NCBI GenBank assembly: GCA_947247005.1 | Contig: OX365956.1 | Location: forward strand, 379,501-443,500 | Length of the DNA: 64,000 nucleotides | Direction of reading: 5' to 3' | Source of the DNA: Spisula solida | Taxonomy: Eukaryota > Mollusca > Bivalvia > Venerida > Mactridae | In this document: in pieces, positions 1 through 11,150 of the stretch | Layout: each line of letters starts with the position of its first letter | Numbering within the stretch: the first letter of the stretch is position 1 | Made by a program: the position numbers and the translations under genes | The notes under the pieces: model-generated | What the model saw: the letters and a program-made list of their open reading frames with translations, nothing else | The model's database searches: none | Told to the model about the DNA's origin: nothing

Positions 1-515
1 ACGGACGCTGCGTGAACCTCGTGCTGGTAAAATATAACCAGAGAGAGTTGATGAACATTCTGTCGGCTTGAGATTGAACAATTGGAATTGTGACACATTG
101 TACATATTGAATTTCACGTAAATGATGGCAATACGTGACAAGTTAATTGATTGTCATTTGAATGTCATTGACTTGTCAATGATATACTGGGCGTCACTGA
201 AAAGCTACCACTTATACATACTAGTACCTCTGTATTTTGTATACAGTACGACCTATCGTTACAAAAGTTTTATAGTGTTATAGTGGGTGCATTTGAATAT
301 TGTTTAAATAGGATAGCTGTGATTACACAGTAAGGTTAAAACATAGTCGTGTTCGGCTTTTAACACATTGTTACGTGAATTTTAAAATATAAGACTCAAT
401 AGGGTGGGAACTTTGCATCCACCCGGAGTATTTATAAGCAAGCTACGAAGAGTGTTCAAATAAGAATGCATTGCATCCCTCATAAAAATGTATCCTTGGT
501 AGATTTTAATGAAAC
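1..515. other. No gene recognised
   Basis: AT-rich sequence without an open frame of useful length, splice-flanked exon or RNA gene that I can support. It may be an intron of the gene whose last exons lie at 15.7-18.1 kb, or intergenic DNA. Confidence 0.5.
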
Positions 516-1075
516 AAGAGCACCGCCTACGAGTGCTGAACGCTCGACTTTCTCGTACTTGATAGTAACCTTTCTCATCTGTGAGTCAAATTCTAAGAGT
601 AAAAAGGGCAGATAACTCATAAATATAGGTCACAGAGTTACCACCCTTGTCTGTATGAACTCCCCTTGTGATGGTGAATAACTAAATTAAATTTCAAGTT
701 GATACCTTTAAGAGTCTTTGAATAATTGACATTTTTGTGTAAAGATTCAAAGTCAGAAAAAGGGAATAACTCTTATAAAATGCTGTATAGAGTTGTTTCC
801 TCTTGTCAGTAGATGTAGGTCATCACATTCCTCAAGTGTACTGACTTTCAAGTTGAAAGCTTTGATAGTGTCTGAGAAAATTCAGTTTGTGTAAACTGTG
901 CCACTATTTCTATGTACTAAGTCCAAACAAGGGCAGATAACTCCATAAATATTGGTCAGATTTATCAGCCTTGTCAGTATGGACCCCCCCTATGGTGAAA
1001 AACTATGTTAAGATTCAAGTTGATACCTTGATATTCTTTGAGTAATTGACTTTTTTTCTTCGAAAAGTCAAGCTT
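516..1075 (+). repeat. Degenerate tandem-unit element (Helentron/pearl-like)
   Basis: Begins with acaagagcaccgcctacgag, which resembles the acaagagctgtcc start of the element at 13.86 kb. It then runs through about three diverged units of 160-190 bp. Each unit has a core like agggcagataactc(c)ataaata, then a cttgtcagtatg-like stretch, tggtgaa and caagttgatacctt. The layout (short hairpin-rich leader, then tandem units) matches pearl-type non-autonomous rolling-circle elements of bivalves. The class is inferred and the ends are approximate. Confidence 0.5.
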
Positions 1076-1924
1076 AAAGTACTTCGAATCCCTGGACGCA
1101 TTCGCCTTCAAATTATTGAGTTATGTAAAGTTTCAGTCTTGTAATAGCACTATCATTTAGTCACCTAAATAAGAATGTTGGTGTTACCTTAGGTCAACAT
1201 TTATAGTTTGGTGCAATGGTCAATACTGTTATCTAGAAAGCCAATGCTAGAATTAAAATTCTTCTAACGTTTAAACAAGTTGATTACTATATGTATACGT
1301 TAAAACGGCTTAGTGTGTCGTTGATTCAATGTCACTTCGAATATTCTTGTTGAGAATAATATACCATGCCTTACATTAACTCGGAATGTGAAAACTACAT
1401 TTGTACTTTGAAAATTAAGACCATATTGACATTTTATATGTTTATATTCGAAAACTACATATTCCGGTTTTCTCAGAACTTGTCACAACGAAACAAAGAA
1501 ACATTTTAGGACATAAACTTGTATTCAGTTTTGATAGAATTTCGGTTCACACAGTGACAGTACATGTAATATAAAAGAGAATATCCTAATATCCTGCCGA
1601 AACGGCGGTGATTAGATAGACTACACTATATATGTACACACAAGTTGCTGTTGAAGTTTGCTCTCTGTCACTGTACTGTTGAGTCATTGGTACTTGTTAA
1701 TGTTCATGTTCAAATTCTCAATATCAATATAGTCATAACTTTAAGATAGTATGCTTGTGTTGGGTGTCGATCAAACAATACACGATCAATCATTTAATAT
1801 AGAAACAAAACCCACATCAAGAGGTCTAAGGTCTTGATGTTTGGATGGTGTTCTCTGCCGACATGTACTCAGGCTTGTACAGTGATGGGATGTGTGTCGT
1901 CCGTTTGTTATATTATTGTCATCT
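1076..1924. other. No gene recognised
   Basis: AT-rich unique-looking sequence with stops in all frames. I see no splice-flanked coding exon and no repeat structure here. Confidence 0.45.
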
Positions 1925-2235
1925 GGCTCTTACTCCAGTTTAGTTTGACTGACTGAGGCGGCAGACTCTCGGTGTAGGATATCGTGATTGTGTAGTTGCG
2001 TTTAACATTGTCTGTGCCTTTTTTGTTATGAAGTCATCTATTTGTTGTGTTGGGCATTGTGTCGTGTAATTGTGGTATGTGTGATTTTTGTGTGTTCATA
2101 TCTTGGCTGTTCAAGTTGAGTGCTGTCGTCCCTGACCGAATATCTATTATCTTTTAGCGATTTGGGGACGACGGGTTCCTTTTGTTTCATGGGAGTGGTC
2201 ATCCGGGTATTTTCCTTGCCTAGACTGACTGTTAA
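1925..2235 (-). repeat. Dispersed repeat family R1 (diverged copy)
   Basis: Contains gttgggcattgtgtcgtgta and tggctgttcaagttgagtgc, the reverse complements of tracts such as gcacaatgcccaacacac and actcaacttaaccgg found in other R1 copies at 4.6, 10.1, 11.0, 21.6, 22.1 and 47.4 kb. The open frame across it is chance. It has no recognised coding content and may be a SINE- or MITE-like family. Confidence 0.6.
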
Positions 2236-2403
2236 CACGTAAAGATAGACAATGAAGCAGCAGAACAGTGATGGACGCTGCGTATAACTTCATGTACATG
2301 TACATATAATACAGTCACCATATCGATGGTAGATATATACATGAACCTGTAAACTATTCAACCAGTACCAACATTCATTGTATAATACAGACATGTTGCA
2401 TGG

Positions 2404-2545
2404 ATGGTATTCAATATTGATCTTATTTAATTGGAGAATAATAATAGCCAATCATATCGCCTGTTACTAACTAAGAGTTTAATATGGTGTGATCTGATTG
2501 GTTGTCCTTATCCTTCAGTCAAGTAAGATCAATAATGAATGCAAC
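2404..2545 (-). mobile_element. Palindromic MITE, copy 1
   Basis: The ends are inverted: it starts tggtattcaatattgatctt and closes with aagatcaataatgaatgc. Inner stretches such as agccaatcatatcgcctgtt and ctgattggttgtccttatcc are shared with the element at 59.3 kb in the opposite orientation. Short, non-coding and with terminal inverted repeats, it fits a MITE. I could not define a target duplication. Confidence 0.7.
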
Positions 2546-2593
2546 TGCAGGAAAGCGCTCGACAAAAATCTATGAAATAATCAATGAAACTTG

Positions 2594-2778
2594 CGATAAT
2601 ACCGTTGATGTTGTCGGTTGTGCATCTAATATTGAAATTTAATAATTCATAGATAAGATGGTGTTCAAATGAAATGATCTTTTGATCAAAATGATATTTA
2701 ATTATCTATGTTTAAAATTGTTCAATAACATGGTTCAACACCATTTAGATACATAGCATCGACGGTAATGTTTAAGCA
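2594..2778. repeat. Imperfect palindrome
   Basis: ataccgttgatg near the left edge pairs with catcgacggtaat near the right edge, and atggtgttcaaatg pairs with ggttcaacaccat inside. This is a foldable, AT-rich, non-coding segment, probably a decayed MITE. Confidence 0.5.
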
Positions 2779-2962
2779 CGACTGTGCACGCTATCAGTAG
2801 CAATATATATACGTTTTGAACAAAGTAACCTACATATTAAACATCCACCAACTAGTTCAAGGTCAACGTTTCAAGGACAATGTTCATTCTTGAAATTATA
2901 ACACATTTCAAACCAATTTCTTAGAGAGAAAGTTTAAAAAAATTGATATGGGCGGTTTATCC

Positions 2963-3350
2963 CATCAGAATGCAGCAATGTTTAATCTTCAATGGACACG
3001 TGGACAGTTAATCCAATCATAATGCAGCAATGTTTAATCTTCAATGGACACGTGGACAGTTAATCCAATCAGAATGCAGCAATGTCTAACTTTCAATGGA
3101 CACACGGGCACTTAATCCAATCAGAATGCAGCAATGTTTAATCTTCAATGGACACGTGGACAATTAATCCAATCAGAATGCAGCAACGTTTAACCTTCAA
3201 TGATCACGTGGACAGTTAATCCAATCAGAATGCAGCAATGTTTAACCTTCAATGATCACGTGGACAGTTAATCCAATCAGAATGCAGCAATGTTTAACCT
3301 TCAATGATCACGTGGACAGTTAATCCAATCAAAATGCAGCAACGTTTACT
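2963..3350. repeat. 52-bp tandem repeat, about 7 copies
   Basis: The motif aatgcagcaatgtttaa, followed by cttcaatggacacgtggaca and gttaatccaatca, recurs every 52 bp (for example from 2969, 3021 and 3073). Substitutions are few: gatcacg replaces ggacacg in later units. It is a minisatellite with no coding potential. Confidence 0.92.
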
Positions 3351-3552
3351 CATCAATGGATTATGTATTCATGTTTGGGACCAATGCCATGCTGTTATTA
3401 TATTTGGTTTTTCTTATCCCCGGTATTTTCTTTAATTGATTATTTGTTGAGACGTTTGAGAAAGTTATAAAGAAGTTTTTAGCAGAAAGCATGTACAAGT
3501 AGCTTGAATAACTGGTTGTAAAATGTCGACACTACGCATTGTGAGCATATCG

Positions 3553-3792
3553 CTGGCTTTGAAGGTCGTTAGTACTAAATCGATATTTTGAGGAAAAAGA
3601 GGAAAAAACTGTCTAAAAACTACTCTTTACTTATGGAAAAACAAGCTTTTTAAACTTCGGTTTGGTCAAAATTACCAGTTCCGATTTTCGGGAAAATATG
3701 CTCATAAGAAGCGCCTTGTGATGCAGATTTCAAATATGCACGAGTCCTATAAGATCGTTAGTAGCACTTACGACCTTCTAATTCTTAGCCAG
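3553..3792 (+). mobile_element. MITE family M1, copy 1
   Basis: Starts ctggctttgaaggtcgttag and ends cttctaattcttagccag, an inverted pair. The interior carries atcgatattttgag, ctactctttacttatgg and ggtttggtcaaaatta. The same sequence occurs at 13.8-14.9, 31.4 and 34.9 kb. It is non-coding. Confidence 0.75.
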
Positions 3793-4373
3793 TCATTTGT
3801 GGAGACGCTTGAGAAAGTAATATTGGAAATACGTTTTAAACAGAAAGCATAACATGTAGCTTTAACAAACAGGTTCTCAGAGGACGACGAATACGTGTTG
3901 TAAGAAAGCATTATATGTTCTTAGACGAATTACTAAACTCTTTACTTGTGGGCTATGTTTTTTCTTTTTGTTTTGCGTCTCCTTTGAGCTTTTCGTGCTT
4001 TATTGTTCTGTTGAGTGATGCCTGCTGCGTTCCTTGTCTGATTTGTAAGTAGCTGTAGATATGAACACACCTTTTGCTGACCGCAGTCGATTTTGTATTT
4101 AAGCATACTGCTTCTAATATCATGTGTTATGATAGTTTTTTTTTCTTTTCTTATGGAATCAATACGAGCATGAAACTGTAAATTGAAATTCGATAGACGG
4201 TCACATTAGAACGAACATCTTTCTATAAGCTATACTAGGCTTTACTCCGATATCTGATCTATTTATAGAACGGCTTGTCTCGTGCAAGATAATCACGCGC
4301 GTATCTGTCCAGAAATAGAAAAAATAATGGAAATAATGTTTTGTTCTTTCCGTAAATAGAATATAGAAAAAAC
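3793..4373. other. No gene recognised
   Basis: AT-rich sequence. A fragment near 3780-3900 repeats the M1 theme (gagacgcttgagaaagt, seen also near 3450), so part of it is probably decayed repeat. I see no exon. Confidence 0.4.
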
Positions 4374-4862
4374 TTGGATATAACTATTCATGTACGCGAC
4401 GGTGACCTAGAAGGACTAAGAATAACTTCAACTAAGATATTTTATGTCTTCCGCCTGGGGCTTTCAGCGTTTTTATTGCTTAAACTAGGTAATTCAGCTG
4501 AAACCATGGCATTCAACGTTTTAATACTGTTATTTAACGTTTTAGGACTGGAGACAGCTAAAACTATATGTATTTCAGCAGTTTAACTGTTGTAACTAGG
4601 TTATTCAGCCTTTTGATTGTTGAGGCTTTTTAACAGCTAGGACTAGGGCTGATCAGTTTCTCGTTCGGCTGTGTGTTGGGCATTGTGCCTTGTATCTTTT
4701 ACAGGTCATTAAACATGGGCATTCAACTTTTTGATTGCTGAGACTTGGGTGGATCATTTTCTCGTTTGGTTATGTGTTGGTCATTGCGCCTTGTATGTTT
4801 TTCTGTTGTCTCTGCTCGGCTGGTTAAGTTGAGTGCTGTTCCCTGCCCGACTTAATATTATC
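4374..4862 (-). repeat. Dispersed repeat family R1 with internal reiteration
   Basis: The right part has two diverged consecutive copies of ctcgttcggctgtgtgttgg and gcattgtgccttgtat, ending at tggttaagttgagtgctgtt. This is the reverse complement of the other R1 copies. The left part reiterates a short aactaggtaattcagc-like phrase. The 70-codon open frame inside it is not a credible gene. Confidence 0.6.
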
Positions 4863-5890
4863 TTTTTGCCTTACTTTAAACTTTAACAGCATTAAATTTA
4901 ACGAACTAAGTTGCTAGTCAATAATGCTTACATACTAAGGTTATTGGTAAATATACGATGGATGCCGTACCCAGTTCACGTACGGATATGTAACAGATCT
5001 TTACTCTATCCGTACATTGTCGTAATAAAAAACGTTTGTCGAGGCCGTTAAAATATTGCCCGCACTATAACCAATACACGGCTGTGTGCAAGATTTGGGA
5101 GAATACGGTAATTCAATCTCAAATACAACGAGATTCGACATCAATCACTATGCTATTTAATAGACAGGGATCCCACTTTACGACCGGTCTCGAATAACCA
5201 ACTCAACACTATGTCCAATATCTTAAACAAGTCAAATGCGTTTAATTTGTACTGTACACGTCAACTACATAATCAAAGCGATGCAAGTGCTGTAGACCTG
5301 GGGCTATACTTGGTTTGCCTAGGAAGCAGTTTGGTGGCTGTAAATAAATTCACTTTATCAGAGTTCTTTTAGCAGCAATATTCTACAACCACGTTAATTA
5401 CTATATAGGAGGATATCACGAGGGTATTTTATAGATGAATTAGAATATTGAACACGTATAGTCTGTTTAATCAGTCACTTCTATACGAACAATGTAATAT
5501 AAAAACATTTAGCATACATGTACATGTATTTGTTTAAAACGTTTAACTCAGATAAAACGAAATAGAAAATTAATAGCGGACAATACGCAGGCCGCAAGGC
5601 CTGCGGATGTCGTTCCGCTTTACGATAACACGTGTGCACGTGGTTTGGTCAGAGTTTGAATTCACTAATGGATCTAAAATTTGTGTTAAAATCCCGCACT
5701 GAAGCAAAGATACTAGAAAATGGCTGCTAATAGAATAACAAAAAAAATTAAAATGCGATATTCGGCAGCTCATAAATTTTCTTTTATTTTTTAATGATGT
5801 TTAAAAATATTCCAAAAACTACCGTAGGCCCCTGTCTAGAAAAGAAAAGAATTATCAGTCTTCCATGGTTGCTATGCAACCAATCTTTTT
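4863..5890. other. No gene recognised
   Basis: Mixed AT-rich sequence. A short inverted stretch (gcaggccgcaaggcctgc) lies at about 5588-5605. I found no supported exon or RNA gene. Confidence 0.4.
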
Positions 5891-5891
5891 A

Positions 5892-6450
5892 TATGGGGAG
5901 GGCTATTTCCTAAATGTTTGGACACAAAAAAGGCAGCCATTTTTTGCCCACTTCGGAAGGAAATTTTAACATTTTCAGTGCATAAACGATGCTACAAAAT
6001 GTTATGAGACACATGATTACTCTGAGATAACGAATTAAGTCGAGCGGGAGTCGTTCATATGCGCGAAATATCAACCAATCTTAAGAAAATCTAATGAAAA
6101 AGACACAAGTTTCGGTTATTTCCCATCGCAAAGTTTGCAATACAATTAATTAAAGTCCGTTTCGGGTATTTATGGGGAGGGCTATTTCCTAAATGTTTGA
6201 ACACAAAAAAGGCAGCCATTTTTTTGCCCACTTCGGAAGGAAATTTTAACATTTTCAGTGCATAAACGATGCTACAAACTGTTATGAGACACATGATTAC
6301 TCTGAGATAACGAAGTAAGTCGAGCGGGCATCGTTCATATGCGCGAAATATCAACCAATCTTAAGAAAATCTAATGAAAAAGACCCAAGTTTCGGTTATT
6401 TCCCATCGCAAAGTTTGCAATACAATTAATTAAAGTCCGTTTCGGGTACT
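5892..6450. repeat. 279-bp tandem duplication
   Basis: The block starting tatggggagggctatttcc at 5892 is repeated at 6171 with only a handful of differences, and the second copy ends near gtttcgggta at about 6449. Near-identity across 279 bp implies a recent duplication. An 87-codon minus-strand frame spans the second copy only because that copy lost a stop; I do not consider it a gene. Confidence 0.93.
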
Positions 6451-7010
6451 TACGTATCTAGACCGGACGGTGATAATCCACATCGTAGTTGTAGGTTATT
6501 GTAAAGAAAGTAAAACAAATGCATTTTCGTAATTCCTCGCCGAGATGTAATTAAAAAATCCCTCCAAAATCGTCAAAAAATATTCGCGGGATGAAGGTCG
6601 CGAAAACTAATTACATGTTGTTGTTGTCGTTATTGGATACAATAAAACCCGTAATTTTCCGTCTAAATCTCTTTTATGTTGTGACGATTTGCAGGGTTTA
6701 TTTAACGAAAAAAAGGTGATTAAGATTAAAGATGTTTGATATTAAATCGTAATATGATTAATTGAAATGAAAATAGCCTTTTCTTTTGAACAAAAGTACT
6801 ATCTGGTATGCTCATTCAACCCATTAAAAAAAGATAAAATATCAAATAAGGCCTATTTGAAATCAGTTGTTATCTGTGTTTATATCTAATTTTTTTTTTA
6901 AATTAGTTACCCCTGAATTAAGTAGACCTAGAATTAAACAAATTGAAAAACGTGTATTATTCGTGTTCATTCGGACTGACAAACGATAGCAGGTTTGTAT
7001 CGTCTTTCGT
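6451..7010. other. No gene recognised
   Basis: Very AT-rich, with homopolymer A and T runs. No exon, RNA gene or repeat is supported. Confidence 0.4.
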
Positions 7011-7145
7011 TACTTTGTAACCAATATTTCGTATCAAACCGCTACGGCGCGCTTTCTTGTGCAACGAACCGCTTCGATAGGTTGCATAGACGTAGGAAAG
7101 CGCTCGGTAGCGCCTTTTGGAAACGGCTTGCTCCAGATTCGTAAC
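7011..7145. repeat. Dispersed repeat family R2
   Basis: Contains cgcgctttcttgtgcaacg, cgtaggaaagcgctcggtag and acggcttgctcc. Related phrases occur at 38.28-38.40 kb and 54.85-55.33 kb. It is GC-richer than its surroundings. The family is not identified. Confidence 0.5.
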
Positions 7146-7375
7146 TTCGTAACCAAACAATTTTTTGTGAAGTTATGCATCACCAAAAAATCCAGTACTA
7201 GATGAGCATGTTACAAATAATGTAGGACAACTGACATAGTCCGCTACATATGCTGTGCATTAGTTCATATTACATTATGTGCAAAGCAATACGCTCATAT
7301 ATAATTGTATAAATATCTCTTAAATGAATAAAGTAATAAGATACATTACAATGTTGATATACGCAATGTTATGTA

Positions 7376-7690
7376 AACAGGTGCCTGACCTGCTTAAACG
7401 ATTTATACATGTACACGTATAGTCCAGTCAGGGAAGGAATAGAGTGACACACCGGCCGAGTCCACTATAACAGTGTTAAACCAATTATAAAAGCTTATAC
7501 AGACAGCTATAATTTCGATGCAAAACTGACATACTATATTCGCTCTACCGTTTCAGGCAAGGGTTGTAATATTTTGTGTACATATAAACGAAAACGTCGC
7601 TTTCACGATATCCTCACTGGACAGTATACTGTTTCTGTACACAATTTTATGTAAACAGGTGACTGACTTGATTAAATGGTTTATACGTGT
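7376..7690 (+). repeat. Dispersed repeat family R3, copy 1
   Basis: Shares cgagtccactataacagtgt, taaaccaattataaa, tatattcgctctacc, ggttgtaatatt and atatcctcactgga, in order, with 19735-19975. A phrase near its left edge (aaacaggtgcctgacctgct) recurs near its right edge (aaacaggtgactgacttgat), so the copy is bordered by a diverged direct repeat. It is non-coding. Confidence 0.7.
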
Positions 7691-8520
7691 TCATGTACAT
7701 TCAGTCCGCAAAACCAATAATTTAGAATGATTATATTCTTCTGCTCATCATTAATTTAGCACCGCATACCGTTTTTTCAGTGATCCGAAGATAATTAAAT
7801 AGGAAATGAATGTTTTTCATTGCCTTTGATGGAGGGCACAGCTATAGAAATTGTTCTAGATTATGTTATATTAGTGTAGGGTAGCATAATGTTTAACTTT
7901 GTTCTCTAAGTGCGTTACCATGTTATAAATGCTGATATCATACTAATAGGTTGAAGTCCTGGTACAAAATATGGTCAGAAGTTCGACCAATATATCGAAC
8001 ACTATACTTAGTTCCAAAAGTTGTGCGTCCGTTTTAAAAAATTAAGTTACAAAAATTGTAATTGAAGATATGTATACTGGTACATACACATACATCTTGT
8101 TTGAGCAACATTTGTATGAGAATAATATGTTGCATCTAAGCAAAGTTACTTATCATTATTACATCATTTATAGTTTACCCAGGAAACTATCTTTTTAAAT
8201 ATTTGTCAATTTAAAAAAAAGTTACACAAGGGAGAAAACAACACCCCCAACAACGGGGGGTGTAATAGACAATTTAATGAGATCTAGAACTTTTGGATGT
8301 TACTATAGCTATATATCGAGTCGTTCTCTAAATTCTACACGTTCAGTCGCGGAAAAAGCTTGTAGAAATAAATTGAAACCTAATACGGCGACACATTAAA
8401 TCTAGTATCATGTGCAATAAGGTAAGGTCAAATCATATAATCACCCTATAAAGTAAATGAGTTCATAAATATAACAAGAAATATCACTGAATACAGATAC
8501 TGCTTGACACAGTGACGTAG
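7691..8520. other. No gene recognised
   Basis: AT-rich. It includes a small hairpin (cacccccaacaacggggggtg at about 8241-8261). No supported exon. Confidence 0.4.
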
Positions 8521-9240
8521 TATCAGACAAAGGGCCATCAGTCCCTTAAAATTGATCTGACCAATGTGCGCCGACAACATGCACAACTAGACTTTTTTTT
8601 AATTTTTCGGCTGTGTCATGCAGCCCGTTTATTTTGTCCGTCATAGGTGTGGGAAGGTCGGGGAACCATCCTCGCCGCACCTTACAATAATGCATTAATA
8701 TATGTGTCATGTATTATGTGAAGTAGAATAAAACATACGATAGATATAAATACACAACTAGACTTGATACTGATTATACATGCACAGTTTCATCGAAATC
8801 CGACCATTGGTAACAGAGAAATAGCACTTGCAAAATTTATAAGCGTAAATAAACAAAGGGCCATAACTCCCTTAAAATTAATCCGACCAACGTGCACTAA
8901 CGGTATGCACAACTAGACTTTGTACTGATTAGGCATGCAAAGTTTCGATGAAATCCAACTAAAGGTTACAGAGAAATAGCTCGGACAAAATGTATAAGCG
9001 TAAATAAACAAAGGGCCATAACTCCCTTAAAATTATTCCGACCAACGAGCACCAACGATATGCACAACTAAACTTGGTACTGATTAGTCATGCACAGTTT
9101 TACTAAAATCCAACCAAATGTTACAGAGAAATAGCTCGGACAAAATTTATAAGTGTAAATGAAAAGGGCTATAACTCCCTTAAATTTATGGGACATGAAC
9201 TAGACTTGGTACTGATCAGTCATGCAAAGTTTCGATGACA
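8521..9240 (+). repeat. Approx. 150-bp tandem-unit element
   Basis: The unit, built around aaagggccataactccctta, gcacaactagactt, ggtactgatta, catgcaaagtttcgatgaa and acagagaaatagctcgga, recurs about every 150 bp, at roughly 8.53, 8.86, 9.01 and 9.17 kb. The first unit is broken by a 158-bp insertion. It is a bivalve-type dispersed tandem repeat, possibly Helentron-related. Confidence 0.75.
8595..8752 (-). mobile_element. Short retroinsertion with 13-bp target duplication
   Basis: The host repeat is interrupted between two copies of CACAACTAGACTT (8582-8594 and 8753-8765). The inserted 158 bp begins with a T run on this strand, so on the minus strand it ends in an A-rich tail, preceded by an aataaa. 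A long target duplication plus a poly(A) tail indicates target-primed reverse transcription (LINE machinery). The source RNA is not recognised; it could be a 5'-truncated LINE or SINE, or a cellular transcript. Confidence 0.78.
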
Positions 9241-9339
9241 CCCGTTATATCGATGCTCGTCATATTATGTAACGTAGTTTTTACTGTATGTACCTTTTCT
9301 TTATGTGTGGTTTGTACTTTGTAGTTTGTGAGTGTCGCC

Positions 9340-9545
9340 TTTTCGTACGATGTATTATCTTTTCCCGCCAGAATGACTGCGTGATGTAGGGGTATTTCTT
9401 GTGTACTTGTAATATGTAGCTTTTCTTTATGTGTGTTCTCTTTTCGTACGATGTATTATCTTTTCCCGCCAGAATGACTGCGTGATGTAGGGGTATTTCT
9501 TGTGTACTTGTAATATGTAGCTTTTCTTTATGTGTGTTCTCGTGT
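9340..9545. repeat. 101-bp tandem duplication
   Basis: The stretch from ttttcgtacgatgtattatc through cttttctttatgtgtgttct at 9340-9440 is repeated immediately at 9441. A third, decayed partial copy flanks it (cattcattgtttacattttt at about 9588). The minus-strand frame of about 100 codons over it repeats an EKLHITSTQEIPLHHAVILA-like phrase in two frames and is an artefact of the duplication. Confidence 0.88.
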
Positions 9546-9599
9546 ATGCCTTCCGTACTCTGTTGTTTCAATGTCGCCTTCCTTGTACCATTCATTGTT

Positions 9600-10059
9600 T
9601 ACATTTTTCCCACCAGAACGAATCCGTATTCGTAATGTAAGATATTTCCAATCGTAACGACTCGGGTCTTTCCGTCATGAATCCGGAAGCTGAAGTTACG
9701 TCAGTAATGTCCGAGGGGTCCCGATTGGGGTATTTCTTGTGTACTGATTATATTCATTCAATGAGTTGAAGCAGAATAGAATGACGTAGTTTCACATATT
9801 CAGTAAACACTTTCTTCTAACTGTGAACTGTAATATGCTTAACAAACACTTGATTCAACTCCTAACGATAAAAACACGACTCCACAAATGAAGCATTTAC
9901 ACAAACATACATTAAACAGGTAAGCTCCTGTATTCAGACTTCGGAAGAAGTTTGATAGATACATATATCTTTCGTAACAACGAAAACCGTCTCGATAGCG
10001 GATCCGCTTTGAATTCTTTAAGAAGATAATAGCTAATCGGACAGGGAATGTAACACTCA
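9600..10059. other. No gene recognised
   Basis: Unique-looking AT-rich sequence without a supported exon or RNA gene. Confidence 0.4.
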
Positions 10060-10160
10060 CCTTAACCAGCCGAGCACAGACAACATAAAAACATCACAAA
10101 CCACATTTACACGGCACAATGCCCAACACACAACTGAATAATAAAATGACCATCACCACA
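10060..10160 (+). repeat. Dispersed repeat family R1
   Basis: Contains cttaaccagccgagcacaga, aacataaaaacatcac and ggcacaatgcccaacacaca, a clear member of the family described at 1925 and 21595. Confidence 0.72.
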
Positions 10161-10990
10161 ATTTACAATTTACAATCGACCTAAACTAACTTGCCATTTT
10201 ATAAACTAATGTTCTCAAAACAAATGTTTCTTGTTGGCGAATAAAAAGAATATCTATTCTATCACAAGCTTTCTGGTATTTTAAGTTGTTCGAAGAATGA
10301 CTAGTTTTAACACACGTATCAACAATCGTTTCAACAATAGATGGCACGTAAATCGGTCAGCCAGCAATTGTATAACTTACGCCGATGCGGAGGAAGCATG
10401 TAAACCGGTCGTACAAAATAGTTCCTCAATTTCAGCATAATTATACTAGATAAAATCGTCAATTGACAACAAAAAGGAACTATCAGCGATTTTGAATAAT
10501 TCGGATAATAGAGACTTTACAAAATACGCACTGTCAGCAGTTTTCTACGTAGAAACCACTATTATATAACATTATATAATTATCACCTTGAATGCACTGA
10601 GTTGTATCATTAAACATTTATACGTTTCTTTGTTTATATGATGTTTGAAGAATACAATAGAGTTCTATCGCCATGTTTCAAACTGCGTAGTAAAGTCTTT
10701 ACAAAGCGTTTCATGATTTGATGAACAATAAATCCGTATCATTCTGAGATCAACATATCGCTTTTGATAATTGCTTCATTCATTGACTTAATCACACACC
10801 GTGCACTTTTCTACAGTTCCATAAAACACGTAATGCACAGTGATAATGCACAGTGTGCATTAAATATGCAAATGACGTCATCTTATTTGTCTTTTTGTCG
10901 GGTTTATGATACATAGAATATTAAATTCATATTCAGCTTGTTTATACATGTAGTTGTAACTCATGCACCAGTCAATATTGTGCCCACCCG
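10161..10990. other. No gene recognised
   Basis: AT-rich. It includes an octamer/CRE-like combination, atgcaaatgacgtcat, at about 10866-10881, of unknown meaning. No exon is supported. Confidence 0.4.
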
Positions 10991-11150
10991 GGAGACGGCG
11001 GGGATACATGGAGTTCATTTTCTCGTTCAGTTATGTGTTGAGCATTGTGTCGTGTATGTGATATTTTTTATGTTTTCTGTGCTTGAGTGGTTCAGTTGAG
11101 TGCTGCCTTCTCTGTCCGAGTTTGTATCATATGTTGTATTCATAAAATCC
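10991..11150 (-). repeat. Dispersed repeat family R1
   Basis: The reverse-complement orientation shows ttctcgttcagttatgtgtt, gagcattgtgtcgtgtatgt and gtggttcagttgagtgctgc, matching the R1 copies at 4.7 and 47.4 kb. Confidence 0.68.

Noticed and set aside
9281..9595. 104-codon minus-strand frame
   Set aside because: Product of the 101-bp tandem duplication read in two frames.
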